Assembly: GCA_963778845.1 (NCBI GenBank)
Contig: CAVZVW010000009.1
Coordinates: forward strand, 1,674,001-1,738,000
From: CAVZVW01 sp963778845
GTDB lineage: Bacteria; Actinomycetota; Actinomycetes; Actinomycetales; Kineosporiaceae
Length of the DNA stretch: 64,000 nt
Reading direction: 5' to 3'
Under the pieces are notes generated by a model, which did no database searches, was not told the DNA's origin, and saw only the letters and a list, made by a program, of their open reading frames with translations. This document shows, piece by piece, positions 1 to 8,343 of this stretch (position 1 is its first letter; every line of letters starts with the position of its first letter). The position numbers and the translations under genes were made by a program.

Positions 1-226
1 GGCCGTCCTCGCCGAACCCGGCGTCGAGCACCTCGACGTCGGGGCGGGCGTGACGCACCACGAGGTCCTCGCGGGCCACCTGGTCGAGCACGACGACGTC
101 GGCCTCGCGCAGCCGCTCGACGGCACGCACCGTCAGCAGGCCGTCATCGCCCGGGCCGGCACCGACGAAGGCGACGGTGCCGAGCGTCTTGGCGGCCGGC
201 TTCATGGGCGTGCGAGTCGGTCTCAC
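1..226 (-). CDS. hemD: Uroporphyrinogen-III methyltransferase/synthase, N-terminal part (cut by window edge)
   Basis: The visible N-terminus carries the SAM-binding glycine loop of precorrin-2/uroporphyrinogen-III methyltransferases (VAFVGAGPGDDGLLT), followed by a typical first helix and strand. In actinobacteria this domain is often fused to uroporphyrinogen-III synthase (HemD) directly after hemC, so the cut-off remainder is probably the synthase; that part is inferred. I chose the GTG at 226 over the internal ATG at 205. It overlaps the hemC stop as GTGA, and an AGAAGG ribosome-binding site lies 6 nt upstream. It is the last visible gene of the rex-hemA-hemC-hemD operon, acting after porphobilinogen deaminase in tetrapyrrole synthesis. 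Confidence 0.8.
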   Translation of the reverse strand, partial: MRPTRTPMKPAAKTLGTVAFVGAGPGDDGLLTVRAVERLREADVVVLDQVAREDLVVRHARPDVEVLDAGFGEDG

Positions 227-1281
227 AGGTCACCTTCTCTGCTGGACGACGCATCCACCGTCGGGGCGGCGAGGGCTGGCTCGTACGTGCTGGCTTCGTC
301 GGGTGCTCGGTGGACCGTGGCCTCGGCGACGAGCTCTGCCGCCCCGTCGGCCAGCAGCTGCGCGGCGAGTGCCTGCCCGAGGCCGACTGCGGCCAGCTCG
401 CCGTCGACCCCGCCGAGCTCGCAGGTCGCCGAGCGTCGCAGGTCGACCATCCCGTCGACGGAGACCACGACGGCCCGGAGCGACAGCTCCAGCCCCGTCT
501 CGCCGTCCACGACCTCGGCCAGGGCGCCCAGCGGCGCTGCACACCCGGCCTCCAGGCTGGCCAGGAGCGCCCGCTCGGCGGCGACCGCCCAGCGGGTCGG
601 CGCGTCGTCCAGCGGCGCGAGGGCCTCGAGAACCACGGCGTCCCCGACCCGGCACTCCACCGCGAGCGCGCCCTGCCCGGGGGCGGGCAGCATCGTCAAG
701 GGGTCGAGCACCTGCGTGATCTCGCCGGCGCGCCCGAGCCGGGCCAGTCCCGCCCGAGCCAGCACCACGGCGTCCAACGCCCCCTCGCGAACGAGCCGGA
801 CCCGGGTGTCGACGTTGCCCCGGATGTCCACGACCTCCAGGCCGAGCCCGAGGGCCCGCAGCTGCGCCGCCCGGCGCGGCGAGCCCGTGCCGACCCGGGA
901 CCCCGACGCAAGCTCGCCCAGCGTGAGCCCGTCACGGGCCACGAGGACGTCGCGCGGGTCCTCCCGCTGCGGGACGGCGGCCAGCGTCAACCCGGGGGCC
1001 GCTGCGGTCGGCAGGTCCTTCAGCGAGTGGACCGCGAGGTCGACCTCGCCGCTGAGCAAGGCGTCGCGCAGCGCGGACACGAAGACGCCCGTTCCGCCGA
1101 GGCTCGCCAGCGACGACGTCGTGACGTCGCCGTGCGTGACGACCTCGACGAGCTCCACGACCACGTCTCGCCCGGCCTCGGCCGCGGCCTTCTCGACCCG
1201 GTCGGCCACCCAGCGCGACTGCGTGGTCGCCAGGGCGCTGCGTCGGGTGCCCAGCCGGAGCACCGTCGCGGCGCCGCTCAT
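223..1281 (-). CDS. hemC: Porphobilinogen deaminase (hydroxymethylbilane synthase)
   Basis: Polymerises four porphobilinogen molecules into hydroxymethylbilane for heme and other tetrapyrroles; cytosolic. The 352-residue protein is full length for the family. It starts with LRLGTRRSALA, has the substrate-binding segment HSLKDLP near residues 85-91, and has the dipyrromethane-cofactor cysteine in EAGCAAP (Cys247). The ATG at 1281 overlaps the hemA stop as ATGA, and its own stop overlaps the next start, so translation is probably coupled along the operon. Expression is likely set by the Rex-controlled promoter upstream of rex. Confidence 0.97.
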   Translation of the reverse strand: MSGAATVLRLGTRRSALATTQSRWVADRVEKAAAEAGRDVVVELVEVVTHGDVTTSSLASLGGTGVFVSALRDALLSGEVDLAVHSLKDLPTAAAPGLTLAAVPQREDPRDVLVARDGLTLGELASGSRVGTGSPRRAAQLRALGLGLEVVDIRGNVDTRVRLVREGALDAVVLARAGLARLGRAGEITQVLDPLTMLPAPGQGALAVECRVGDAVVLEALAPLDDAPTRWAVAAERALLASLEAGCAAPLGALAEVVDGETGLELSLRAVVVSVDGMVDLRRSATCELGGVDGELAAVGLGQALAAQLLADGAAELVAEATVHRAPDEASTYEPALAAPTVDASSSREGDL

Positions 1282-2612
1282 GGGTCCATCACCTGCACGT
1301 CCGACACCTGCACGTCCATCACGTGGGCGGGGCCGGAGACGACCTCCACCCGGTCGGCGGGCAGGTCGAACAGCTCCCTCAAGGCGTGTGCGTAAGCCCC
1401 GCCCTCCGGCCCGTCGGCCAGCTGCTTGACCCGCACGGTCGGGGTGTGCAGGAGCTTCTCCACCACGCGGTGCACCGTGGCCCTCAGCTCGGCCATGACC
1501 TTCTCGTCCGCCTCGACCAGGCGGGCCTGCAGCCGAGCGAGCTCGGCGTCGACGACGGACCTGGCGTGGGAGCGCAGGGCGACGACGGTCGGCCCCACCG
1601 CCTCGGCGCGCTGGTCGGAGAGGTAGGCCTCGACCTCCTCGGCGATGATCGCGCGGACGGCCTCGACGTCGCCGGACTGGCCTCGCGCGGCCAGAACCTG
1701 GCCGAGCCCCTCCAGGTCCACCACACTCGCGCCGGCGATGTCGGCCACACCGGGGTCGACGTCGCGGGGCAGTGCGAGGTCGACGTAGAGCTGGCGGGCC
1801 CCCGCCCTGCGGGCCATCGCCTCCGCAACGGTGGCGGTGTCGAGCACGTACCCGACAGCACCCGTGCCCGACAGCACGAGGTCGGCCTCGGCGAGCGCAG
1901 ACGGCAGGTCGCCCAGGGTGATGCTTCTGCCGCCGACCCCAGCGGCGAGGCGCTGGGCCCGCTCCAGGGTCCGGTTCGCGACCGTGATGGCCGCCACCCC
2001 TGCCCTGTGCAGGGTGGCCACGGTCAGGCCGCTCATCGACCCCGCGCCGAGCACGAGAGCCCTCAGGGTCGCCAGCTGCCCCAGCTCGGCCTCCGCCCTC
2101 TGCAGTCCCGCCTCGACGAGGGAGTGGCTCGCCCGGTCGAGGTCGGTCTCCGCGTGGGCCCGCTTGCCTACCCGCAGCGCGCGCTGGAGCAGGGGGTCGA
2201 GCACCCGACCCGCGCACGCGGCGTCTTGGGCGTCCCTGAGGGCCGACCTCACCTGGCCGAGGATCTGCTGCTCCCCGACCGCCATCGAGTCCAGCCCGCA
2301 CGCCACGGAGAACAGATGGGCGACCGCGGCGGACTCGTAGTGCACGTACAGGTGCTGGGTGAGCTCGGTCAGCGGCACGCCGGTCACCTGCTCCAGGGCG
2401 CGGCCGAGCTCGGCGACACCGCCGTGGAACTTCGCCGTGTCGGCGTAGAGCTCGAGGCGGTTGCACGTGGCGAGCACGACGGCCTCGCCGACGTTGTCGG
2501 TCTCGCACAGCCGGACGGCGAGCTCCAGTGCGCCGTCTCGGCGCAGCGCCGCGCGTTCGAGCACCGGCAGCGGCGCCGTCCGGTGCGACAGGCCCATCAC
2601 GAGCACGCTCAC
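1278..2612 (-). CDS. hemA: Glutamyl-tRNA reductase
   Basis: Reduces glutamyl-tRNA(Glu) with NADPH to glutamate-1-semialdehyde, the first committed step of the C5 heme pathway. The protein has 444 residues. Family signatures are MGLSHRTAP at the N-terminus and the catalytic cysteine in LATCNRLE (Cys50), with a central Rossmann NADPH domain and a C-terminal helical dimerisation domain. The GTG at 2612 overlaps the rex stop (GTGA). No hemL (the next enzyme) lies in the window. Coupling hemA to rex links tetrapyrrole supply to the NADH/NAD+ ratio, as known for actinobacterial rex-hem operons. Confidence 0.97.
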   Translation of the reverse strand: MSVLVMGLSHRTAPLPVLERAALRRDGALELAVRLCETDNVGEAVVLATCNRLELYADTAKFHGGVAELGRALEQVTGVPLTELTQHLYVHYESAAVAHLFSVACGLDSMAVGEQQILGQVRSALRDAQDAACAGRVLDPLLQRALRVGKRAHAETDLDRASHSLVEAGLQRAEAELGQLATLRALVLGAGSMSGLTVATLHRAGVAAITVANRTLERAQRLAAGVGGRSITLGDLPSALAEADLVLSGTGAVGYVLDTATVAEAMARRAGARQLYVDLALPRDVDPGVADIAGASVVDLEGLGQVLAARGQSGDVEAVRAIIAEEVEAYLSDQRAEAVGPTVVALRSHARSVVDAELARLQARLVEADEKVMAELRATVHRVVEKLLHTPTVRVKQLADGPEGGAYAHALRELFDLPADRVEVVSGPAHVMDVQVSDVQVMDP

Positions 2613-3322
2613 TGCGCGACCTCCGCGGCCGCGGCGTCCATCGCGGACACACGCGCGCGACGCTGCTCGTGGAACGCCAGTATCTGCAGCTCGGTCGACA
2701 GGTCCACCTTGCGCACCATCACCTCGCCGGGCACCGCGAGCACGCACGGGGCGAAGTTGAGGACACTGGTGACGCCTGCGCCGACGAGGCGGTCGCAGAC
2801 CTCCTGCGCGCCCTCGGCAGGGGTCGCAACCACGCCGATCTGCGGGCCCTCCGAGTCGACGACGGCCTCGAGGTCGTCGATATCACGCACGATGAGCCCG
2901 GCGACGTCCTCGCCGATCACGGCGGGGTCTGCGTCCAGGAGCGCCACCACCGTGAAGCCACGGGAGGCGAACCCGCCGTACTTGGCCAGGGCGTGGCCCA
3001 GGTTGCCGACGCCGACGATCACGACCCGCCAGTCCTGGGTGAGTCCGAGCACCCGCGAGATCTGGTACACGAGGTAGTCGACCTCGTAGCCCACACCGCG
3101 CGTCCCGTAGGAGCCCAGGTGGGACAGGTCCTTGCGCAGCTTCGCCGAGCCGACCCCGACGGCCGCGGCCAGTGCCTCCGACGAGACCGTGTCGACGCCG
3201 GCCTCGGCAAGGGTGGTGAGCGCCCGCAGGTACACCGGCAGCCGGGCCACCGTGGCCTCGGGTATGCCCAGACGCAGCGTCCCGTCCCGGGGGACGAGCC
3301 GGGACGGGCGGGGTGTGCTCAC
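2609..3322 (-). CDS. rex: Redox-sensing transcriptional repressor Rex
   Basis: A 237-residue repressor that leaves DNA when NADH is bound. Residues roughly 15-85 form a winged helix (GSAKLRKDLSHLGSYGTRGVGY). A Rossmann domain follows, with the dinucleotide loop VGVGNLG, and a C-terminal domain-swap helix ends the protein. A longer reading frame starts at a GTG at 3388, but that codon lies inside the predicted Rex operator. The GTG at 3322, downstream of the predicted -10, with AAGGAG about 11 nt upstream, is the better start. First gene of the heme operon, most likely autoregulated. Confidence 0.93.
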   Translation of the reverse strand: MSTPRPSRLVPRDGTLRLGIPEATVARLPVYLRALTTLAEAGVDTVSSEALAAAVGVGSAKLRKDLSHLGSYGTRGVGYEVDYLVYQISRVLGLTQDWRVVIVGVGNLGHALAKYGGFASRGFTVVALLDADPAVIGEDVAGLIVRDIDDLEAVVDSEGPQIGVVATPAEGAQEVCDRLVGAGVTSVLNFAPCVLAVPGEVMVRKVDLSTELQILAFHEQRRARVSAMDAAAAEVAQ

Positions 3323-3361
3323 GGCGAGGCCGGCTCCTTCGGCAGACTGGCGGGTCGACCC

Positions 3362-3390
3362 AGGGTAGGCACTTGTGAACGAACGCACAA
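3362..3390 (-). promoter_or_regulatory. Rex operator overlapping the rex-hem promoter
   Basis: Positions 3373-3390 read TTGTGAACGAACGCACAA. This matches the known actinobacterial Rex site TTGTGAA-N4-TTCACAA except for two bases in the right arm. On the minus strand TTGTGC within this site can serve as -35, followed after 17 bp by TACCCT (3362-3367) as -10. A repressor bound here would block RNA polymerase, which fits autoregulation. Confidence 0.78.
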
Positions 3391-3448
3391 AGTTGACTAA
3401 GGTCCTGGTTCACTCCTCGGGACGTCGGGACCCACGGGGCGCCCTCGA

Positions 3449-3721
3449 TCATGGTCGCCGTGACCACCATCGTCGTCCCGCCAGGGCGTCTCGCAGGCGC
3501 TGCTCGTCGACGCGCCAGTAGTCGTGCTGCTCGCCGTCGACGAGAACGACGGGGATCTGCTCGCCGTAGCGGGCGGTCAGCTCGGCGTCGCCGGCGATGG
3601 ACACCTCTCGAACGCCGACGCCGAGGTCCGCGGCCACGCGCGCCACGACCACCCGCGCGTCGTCGCAGAGGTGACACCCAGGCCTGCCGATGAGCGTGAT
3701 GCGCTCCTGCACGTCGGCCAT
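3449..3721 (-). CDS. Glutaredoxin-like thiol-redox protein
   Basis: A 90-residue single-domain thioredoxin-fold protein. The active site GRPGCHLCDDA has a CxxC pair at the start of helix 1, and the cis-Pro region is QIPVVLVDG. This is the DUF836/glutaredoxin-like family found next to hemA in actinobacteria (Rv0508 position in M. tuberculosis). It probably reduces protein disulfides or mixed thiols; the substrate is unknown. The ATG at 3721 is preferred over a start six codons upstream. A -10-like CAGACT lies 6 nt before it, suggesting a leaderless mRNA. Divergent from the HAD gene. Confidence 0.85.
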   Translation of the reverse strand: MADVQERITLIGRPGCHLCDDARVVVARVAADLGVGVREVSIAGDAELTARYGEQIPVVLVDGEQHDYWRVDEQRLRDALAGRRWWSRRP

Positions 3722-3845
3722 CCGAGCAGTCTGCCGCACCCGGGGGCGCGCCGTTCACGCCTCGGGCCGCATCCACCCGACAGGACCGAGGCACCACGAC
3801 CACGCGGCCGCCCCCCATGCACACGCACCCCATACAGTGGCGTCC

Positions 3846-4868
3846 ATGCGGCCCGGAGCCCGTGAGCATGGCCGCGGCGGCGGCGCCTCATCCGCGGGGG
3901 CCGGTCACGACGAGAAGCCGGTCGAGCCAGTGCCGGACGAAGCGACCCCGGTCGAGAGGACCGAGGCACCGCAGCCGCCGACGGCTCCGCCGGGCGACGT
4001 CGACGTGGCCAGTGAGCACGCTCCCTCGCTGGGCGAGGCGCTCGGCATGACCGGCGGCGCGGCGACGGCGGAGGTCGAGGAGGCACTCGCCGTCCCCGAG
4101 GACCGCGAGGCCGGCGCGTTCTTCGACGTCGACAACACGATCATGCGCGGCGCCTCGATCTTCCACCTCGCGCGAGGCCTCTACCGGCGCAAGTTCTTCA
4201 CGCTGCACGACATCGTGAGCTTCGCCCGCCAGCAGGCCAGGTTCACCCTTCTCGGGGAGGACATGCAGCGCGTGGGCCGGGTCCAGGAGCGGGCGCTGTC
4301 CTTCGTGGCCGGGCACTCGGTCGCGGAGCTGACCGCCATCGGCGAGGAGGTCTTCGACGAGCTGATGGCCCCCAAGATCTGGCCGGGCACGGCGGCGATG
4401 GCCCGCATCCACCTCGAGGCGGGTCAGCGGGTGTGGCTGGTGACCGCGACACCCGTCGAGGTCGCCGAGGTCATCGCGCGCCGTCTCGGGCTGACCGGTG
4501 CGCTGGGCACCGTGGCCGAGCACGTGGACGGCATCTACACCGGACGGCTCGTCGGCCCGCCCATGCACGGGTCGGCCAAGGCCGATGCCGTCCAGGCCCT
4601 CGCCGAGCGCGAGGGCCTGGACCTGCGTCGGTGTGCGGCATACAGCGACTCCGCCCACGACATCCCCCTGCTCTCGCTGGTCGGTTCGCCCTGCGCGGTG
4701 AACCCCGACTCGCGCCTGCGCTCGCACGCCCGCGCCCACGGGTGGCAGGTGCGCGACTACCGCACCGGCCGGAAGGCGGTCAAGGTCGGGGTCCCTTCGG
4801 CGGCCCTGGCCGGGGCGGTCGCCGGCGCGGCCGCGGCGGCCCTGGCCGCGCGTCGTCGCAGGCGCTAG
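3846..4868 (+). CDS. HAD-IB family phosphatase (SerB-like)
   Basis: The 340-residue protein has a disordered Pro/Glu-rich N-terminal 75 residues. A haloacid-dehalogenase core follows, with motif I FDVDNTIMRG (nucleophile Asp), motif II VTATP, and motif III/IV KADAVQ...YSDSAHDIPLL. A C-terminal Ala-rich hydrophobic stretch ending in basic residues suggests membrane association. Relatives are annotated SerB1-like or CicA-like; the substrate is not known. It corresponds to Rv0505c. The start at 3846 lies 7 nt after a TACAGT -10 (3833-3838), indicating leaderless translation. Its stop codon and that of the convergent acyltransferase share the palindrome CTAG. Confidence 0.87.
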   Translation: MRPGAREHGRGGGASSAGAGHDEKPVEPVPDEATPVERTEAPQPPTAPPGDVDVASEHAPSLGEALGMTGGAATAEVEEALAVPEDREAGAFFDVDNTIMRGASIFHLARGLYRRKFFTLHDIVSFARQQARFTLLGEDMQRVGRVQERALSFVAGHSVAELTAIGEEVFDELMAPKIWPGTAAMARIHLEAGQRVWLVTATPVEVAEVIARRLGLTGALGTVAEHVDGIYTGRLVGPPMHGSAKADAVQALAEREGLDLRRCAAYSDSAHDIPLLSLVGSPCAVNPDSRLRSHARAHGWQVRDYRTGRKAVKVGVPSAALAGAVAGAAAAALAARRRRR

Positions 4869-6448
4869 AAGAAGACCGACCGCCGCTGGACGAGCAGCGA
4901 GTACAGCGTCTGCTGGATGGTCTGGCGCACCTGGTCGGTGAGGTCGAACACGAGCATCGGGTCCTCGGCCGCGCCGCGCCCTACCTGGTCGGTCGCCAGC
5001 GGCGCCCCGAACTCGATCATCCACTTGCTCGGCAGCGGGACGAGGCCCAACGGGCCCAGCCACGGCCACGTCGGCGTGATCGGGGCGTAGGGCGCTCCGA
5101 TCAGCCGGGCCAGCGTCGGCATGTTGCCGATGATCGGGTAGGTCTCCTCCGCGCCCACGATGGCGCAGGGCACGATCGGCTTCCCGGTGCGCAGCGCCGC
5201 GGAGACGAACCCGCCGCGACCGAAGCGTTGCAGCTTGTACCGCTCGCTGAACGGCTTGCCGATGCCCTTGAAGCCCTCGGGCCAGACACCGACGACATGA
5301 CCCTGGGAGAGCAGGCGCTCGGCGTCGGCGTTGCTCGCCAAGGTGGCGCCCCCCTTGCGCGCGAGCTCGCCAACCACCGGGGTGCGGAAGACCAGGTCGG
5401 CGCCGAGCATGCGCAGGTGTCGGTGCTGGGGATGCTCGTCATGGATCGCCACCTGCGTCATGACCGAGTCCAGCGCGATCGCCCCCGAGTGGTTGGCCAC
5501 CACCAGCGCACCGCCCTCGGCCGGGATGTTCTCGATGCCGCGCACCTCCACGCGGAACCAGCGCCGGTAGAGCGGTCTGAGCAGCGCCAGCAGCACGGTG
5601 TCGGTGAGCTCGGCGTCGAAGCCGAACTCGTCCACCTCGAAGTCGCCGGTCAACCGGCGGGCGGCGAACGCCACCAGCTGCGCCAGGTCGCGGTCGGCGT
5701 GCTCGCCGCGCCTGGCGCGCAGCGCCTCCACGAGCATCTGCCCGGCCTGGTCGGCGATCGAGCGCACGAGCTCCAGCCCGTCCGAGCCCAGCCTGCGGGT
5801 TGCCGCGCTCGTCGCCGCGCCGATGAGCGCCCGAAGCGCGTCCACCAGCGACCCGGACGGCGCCTTCTCCTCCGGGTGCCCGAGGGCGGGGACCTCCCGG
5901 ACCACGAGACGCCGCGGCGCCGGGCGCGCTGGTGCCCGTCTGGCCGAGAGGCCGGTCGTCGTGGTCGGGCCGCCCTTCTGGCTCGGGCCGGTGCTCGGGC
6001 CGGTGCTCGGGCCGGAGGTCGGTGTGGAGGTCGGCGTGGCAGGGGGCCTGTCCGGCGCACGCCGGGCGGGCGCCTTCCGCGCGGTCGCGCTGCGGGGCGG
6101 CGGCCGGTCCACCAGCCCCGAGGGCTCGGCCGGCGCGGTGACCGTCTGCACCGTCACGGGACTCGGCCGCTCCACCGACGGGCTGGCCGGCTGGTCATCG
6201 ACGGGGCCGGGCGGGGGCTCTGTGACGGGGCCCCCAACCGGCTCCACGGTAAGGCCGGAGACCTCGACGGGCGTGCTTGCGTCGCCGTCCGGGCCACCCA
6301 TGAGCAGCGGGTTCGTCCGGGTGCGCCGACGGGCCCGCTCACCGGCCGCCCTCGCCGCGCCGGCCGCGACGGCGTCGGCGCCCCGAGCCGCGCCACGGGC
6401 ACGTTCGGGCCGCTCACCGTCCAGGGGGATCACCCGTACGTCGGTCAC
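4865..6448 (-). CDS. PlsC-like glycerophospholipid acyltransferase with disordered N-terminal region
   Basis: The C-terminal ~270 of 527 residues form an LPLAT/PlsC acyltransferase: the catalytic NHSGAIALD (HX4D) motif, FxxR-like substrate residues, and VWPEGFKG (EG motif). It probably acylates lysophosphatidate-type lipids at the inner membrane face. The first ~190 residues are Pro/Ala/Thr-rich and include a 12-bp repeat encoding TGPS units, so this part is likely unstructured. The GTG at 6448 overlaps the epimerase stop (GTGA), so the two are co-translated. This pair is conserved in actinobacteria (Rv0501-Rv0502), which suggests a joint role in envelope lipid synthesis. Confidence 0.88.
   Translation of the reverse strand: MTDVRVIPLDGERPERARGAARGADAVAAGAARAAGERARRRTRTNPLLMGGPDGDASTPVEVSGLTVEPVGGPVTEPPPGPVDDQPASPSVERPSPVTVQTVTAPAEPSGLVDRPPPRSATARKAPARRAPDRPPATPTSTPTSGPSTGPSTGPSQKGGPTTTTGLSARRAPARPAPRRLVVREVPALGHPEEKAPSGSLVDALRALIGAATSAATRRLGSDGLELVRSIADQAGQMLVEALRARRGEHADRDLAQLVAFAARRLTGDFEVDEFGFDAELTDTVLLALLRPLYRRWFRVEVRGIENIPAEGGALVVANHSGAIALDSVMTQVAIHDEHPQHRHLRMLGADLVFRTPVVGELARKGGATLASNADAERLLSQGHVVGVWPEGFKGIGKPFSERYKLQRFGRGGFVSAALRTGKPIVPCAIVGAEETYPIIGNMPTLARLIGAPYAPITPTWPWLGPLGLVPLPSKWMIEFGAPLATDQVGRGAAEDPMLVFDLTDQVRQTIQQTLYSLLVQRRSVFF
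5981..6016. repeat. 12-bp tandem repeat, three copies, inside plsC-like gene
   Basis: Three head-to-tail copies of GCTCGGGCCGGT, the last with one end mismatch. They encode a Thr-Gly-Pro-Ser repeat in the disordered linker of the acyltransferase. The period is a multiple of three, so the reading frame is kept. Confidence 0.8.
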
Positions 6449-7485
6449 GGCCGGGACCCCACGCCGTCCAGCCGCGCGAACACAGAGAGCAGGCCGCGCT
6501 CGACGCGCTCGACGACCGGGGGCGACAGCACCCCGCTGATGTGCCGGGCACGCACGAAGTCGGCGAACGCCTCGCGCGTCGTCCAGCGCGGTTCGAAGCC
6601 CAGCACGCGGCGCATCCGGGTGGTGTCCAGACCGCGGCCGAACGAGAGGAACCGAAGCTGTTCGGGGCTGAAGTCGGCGAGCCCGGCCCGGCGGAGCGCC
6701 TGGCCGACCACACCGGTCAGCGGGGGCGGGATGGGCAGGGTGGTCCGTCCGGCCATCCGGATCGCCTGGCTGAGCATGAGCACCCCGTCGCCTGCGACGT
6801 TGACCACGCCGGTGGCCGAGCCGAGCGCGGCGACCCGCAACGCCTCGAGCCCGTCGTCCTCGTGCACGAACTGCAGCCGGGCGTCGAAGCCGAGCACCGT
6901 CGGGATCACCGGCAGGCCGAAGTACTCGGACAGCGCGGTCCGCACCCTCGGGCCGATGAAGTTCGCCAGGCGCAGCGTCACGACGTCGACGTCGGGGCGG
7001 CGCCGTGAGAAGCCGCGGACGTATCCCTCGACCTCGACGGAGTCCTTGCCCCACCCGGTGCGGGGCAGCACCTTGGGGCCGGTGTCCTCGGTGAACATCG
7101 CCGGGTCGCGGGGGCTGCAGCCGTAGACCGACGAGGTGGACTTGACCACCAACCGCCGCACGTGGGCGGCCTTCTGGCAGGCCGCGAGCAGCTGCATCGT
7201 GCCGATGACGTTGATCTCCTTCATGGAGACCCGCCCGCCTGCCCCGGTCGGCGTGGCGATCACGTTCATGTGCACGACCGTGTCGACCTGCGCCTGCGAG
7301 ATGACCTTGGCGATCACCGGGTTGCGGATGTCGGCGCGCACGAACTCGGCGTCGCCGAGGTCCTGCTGCGGGGGAACGACGTCCACCCCGATCACCCGGG
7401 AGACCGCGGGGTCCGTGGAGATCCGGCGCGCGAACTGGCCGCCGAGGTAGCGCGACACTCCGGTGACCAGGACGACGCGTCCCAT
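6445..7485 (-). CDS. NAD-dependent epimerase/dehydratase (extended SDR)
   Basis: A 346-residue extended short-chain dehydrogenase. The N-terminal Rossmann loop is VTGVSRYLGGQ (GxxxxxG type); the usual active-site Tyr-x3-Lys is not obvious (the region reads STSSVYGCSP, then GWGKDS), so catalysis may be atypical. It matches the galE-like gene that always precedes the acyltransferase in actinobacteria (Rv0501). The substrate, probably a sugar nucleotide or a lipid-linked compound, is unknown. Three start codons stand in a row (GTG-GTG-ATG). I prefer the ATG at 7485, which has AGGGG 5 nt upstream. Confidence 0.85.
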   Translation of the reverse strand: MGRVVLVTGVSRYLGGQFARRISTDPAVSRVIGVDVVPPQQDLGDAEFVRADIRNPVIAKVISQAQVDTVVHMNVIATPTGAGGRVSMKEINVIGTMQLLAACQKAAHVRRLVVKSTSSVYGCSPRDPAMFTEDTGPKVLPRTGWGKDSVEVEGYVRGFSRRRPDVDVVTLRLANFIGPRVRTALSEYFGLPVIPTVLGFDARLQFVHEDDGLEALRVAALGSATGVVNVAGDGVLMLSQAIRMAGRTTLPIPPPLTGVVGQALRRAGLADFSPEQLRFLSFGRGLDTTRMRRVLGFEPRWTTREAFADFVRARHISGVLSPPVVERVERGLLSVFARLDGVGSRP

Positions 7486-7633
7486 CACCACCCCTAGCTC
7501 TGGCCGACTGCACTGGCAGACGCGGGCGATCCTACGCGAACCAGCCTCACGGCGCGGCGGCCGGCCGACGGGCGGACGCCGAGACGCCGGCCCGCCGAGA
7601 CCCAGCCCGCCCAGACTTACGCCCGCCGAGACG

Positions 7634-7732
7634 CTACTTCTTGTTGCGACGCTGATGACGGGTCTTGCGCAGCAGCTTGCGGTGCTTCTTCTTGGCCATC
7701 CTCTTGCGGCGCTTCTTGATCACAGAGCCCAT
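7634..7732 (-). CDS. Small ribosomal protein bS22 (AURKAIP1/COX24-like)
   Basis: A 32-residue, extremely basic peptide (begins MGSVIKKRRKRM, ends RNKK) that matches the actinobacterial bS22 family seen in mycobacterial 30S subunits. A GAGGGA ribosome-binding site lies just upstream of the ATG at 7732. It occupies the same place between bldC and the epimerase as Rv0500B does in M. tuberculosis. A TAGGCT hexamer on the minus strand at 7822-7827 is a possible -10, about 80 nt upstream. Confidence 0.95.
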   Translation of the reverse strand: MGSVIKKRRKRMAKKKHRKLLRKTRHQRRNKK

Positions 7733-7920
7733 AGGGTCCCTCACAGTCGGGTCAGGGTGACGGTCGGCGAAGGCGCCCGACCATGCGGCACTCCGACCCG
7801 CGAGGCTGGAGTGCGCGCGCCAGCCTACCCCGGCGGTGCGGTCATCCCGTTCGCGCGCTTCGGGGCGGCCGCCGGCCGGTGCCCTCCTGCGGCCGTCGGC
7901 GTGAGCACTTCGTGCGCGTG

Positions 7921-8109
7921 TCAGCCGGCGTCGACGAAGGAGTCCCGCAGGTAGTCGTGCACCGCCTTCTCCGGCACGCGGTACGAGCGCCCGACGCGCA
8001 CCGCCGGCAGATCCCCGGAGTGCACGAGGCGGTAGACCGTCATCTTCGAGACACGCATGATCGCCGCGACCTCGGCCACGGTGAGGAACTGGACGTCGAA
8101 CTCAGGCAT
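7921..8109 (-). CDS. bldC: BldC-family MerR-like DNA-binding regulator
   Basis: A 62-residue helix-turn-helix protein: TVAEVAAIMRVSKMTVYRLV is the DNA-binding helix pair, and VGRSYRVPEKAVHDYL forms the wing and last helix. BldC proteins bind direct repeats cooperatively and control development in Streptomyces; in non-sporulating actinobacteria the role is unclear. The ATG at 8109 has AGGGG 6 nt upstream. The neighbour bS22 is the conserved partner. Two -10-like hexamers (TATCGT at 8177-8182, TACGGT at 8171-8176) lie upstream on the minus strand. Confidence 0.92.
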   Translation of the reverse strand: MPEFDVQFLTVAEVAAIMRVSKMTVYRLVHSGDLPAVRVGRSYRVPEKAVHDYLRDSFVDAG

Positions 8110-8215
8110 GCGGCACCCCTAGGGCCCGTCCCTCCAGGGCCGGCTTCCCCTCCGGCGCCGTGCGACGAGCACCGTAACGATAGTTGCAGGAGTGACGGGT
8201 GGGGAAGGCGCCGTC

Positions 8216-8263
8216 GATCGTGAGACAGACGCGCCGAGAATGGGGCCAACGCGCCTCACGATC
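8216..8263. other. Inverted repeat between acuC and bldC
   Basis: GATCGTGAG at 8216-8224 and CTCACGATC at 8255-8263 are perfect 9-bp inverted arms 30 bp apart, in the 234-bp space between acuC (upstream) and bldC. The spacing is long for a terminator. A dimeric regulator site upstream of the bldC promoter is possible. No gene is visible in the rest of this gap. Confidence 0.4.
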
Positions 8264-8343
8264 ACGACCTTCGGCCCTGACTGCATCACGATCGGCCGAC
8301 AAACACGGAGGCATCGCGGATTCCCGTACACCGACCCCACGGC

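Noticed and set aside
223..2652. 809-codon frame ending in HemC
   Set aside because: Only its last 352 codons are HemC; the upstream part is the wrong frame of hemA and rex, which have their own overlapping starts.
3388..3388. Rex start at the upstream GTG
   Set aside because: It lies within the predicted Rex operator and upstream of the predicted transcription start.
4433..7126. 897-codon plus-strand open frame opposite the acyltransferase and epimerase
   Set aside because: It is the antisense shadow of two clear genes on the minus strand; no motif or ribosome site.
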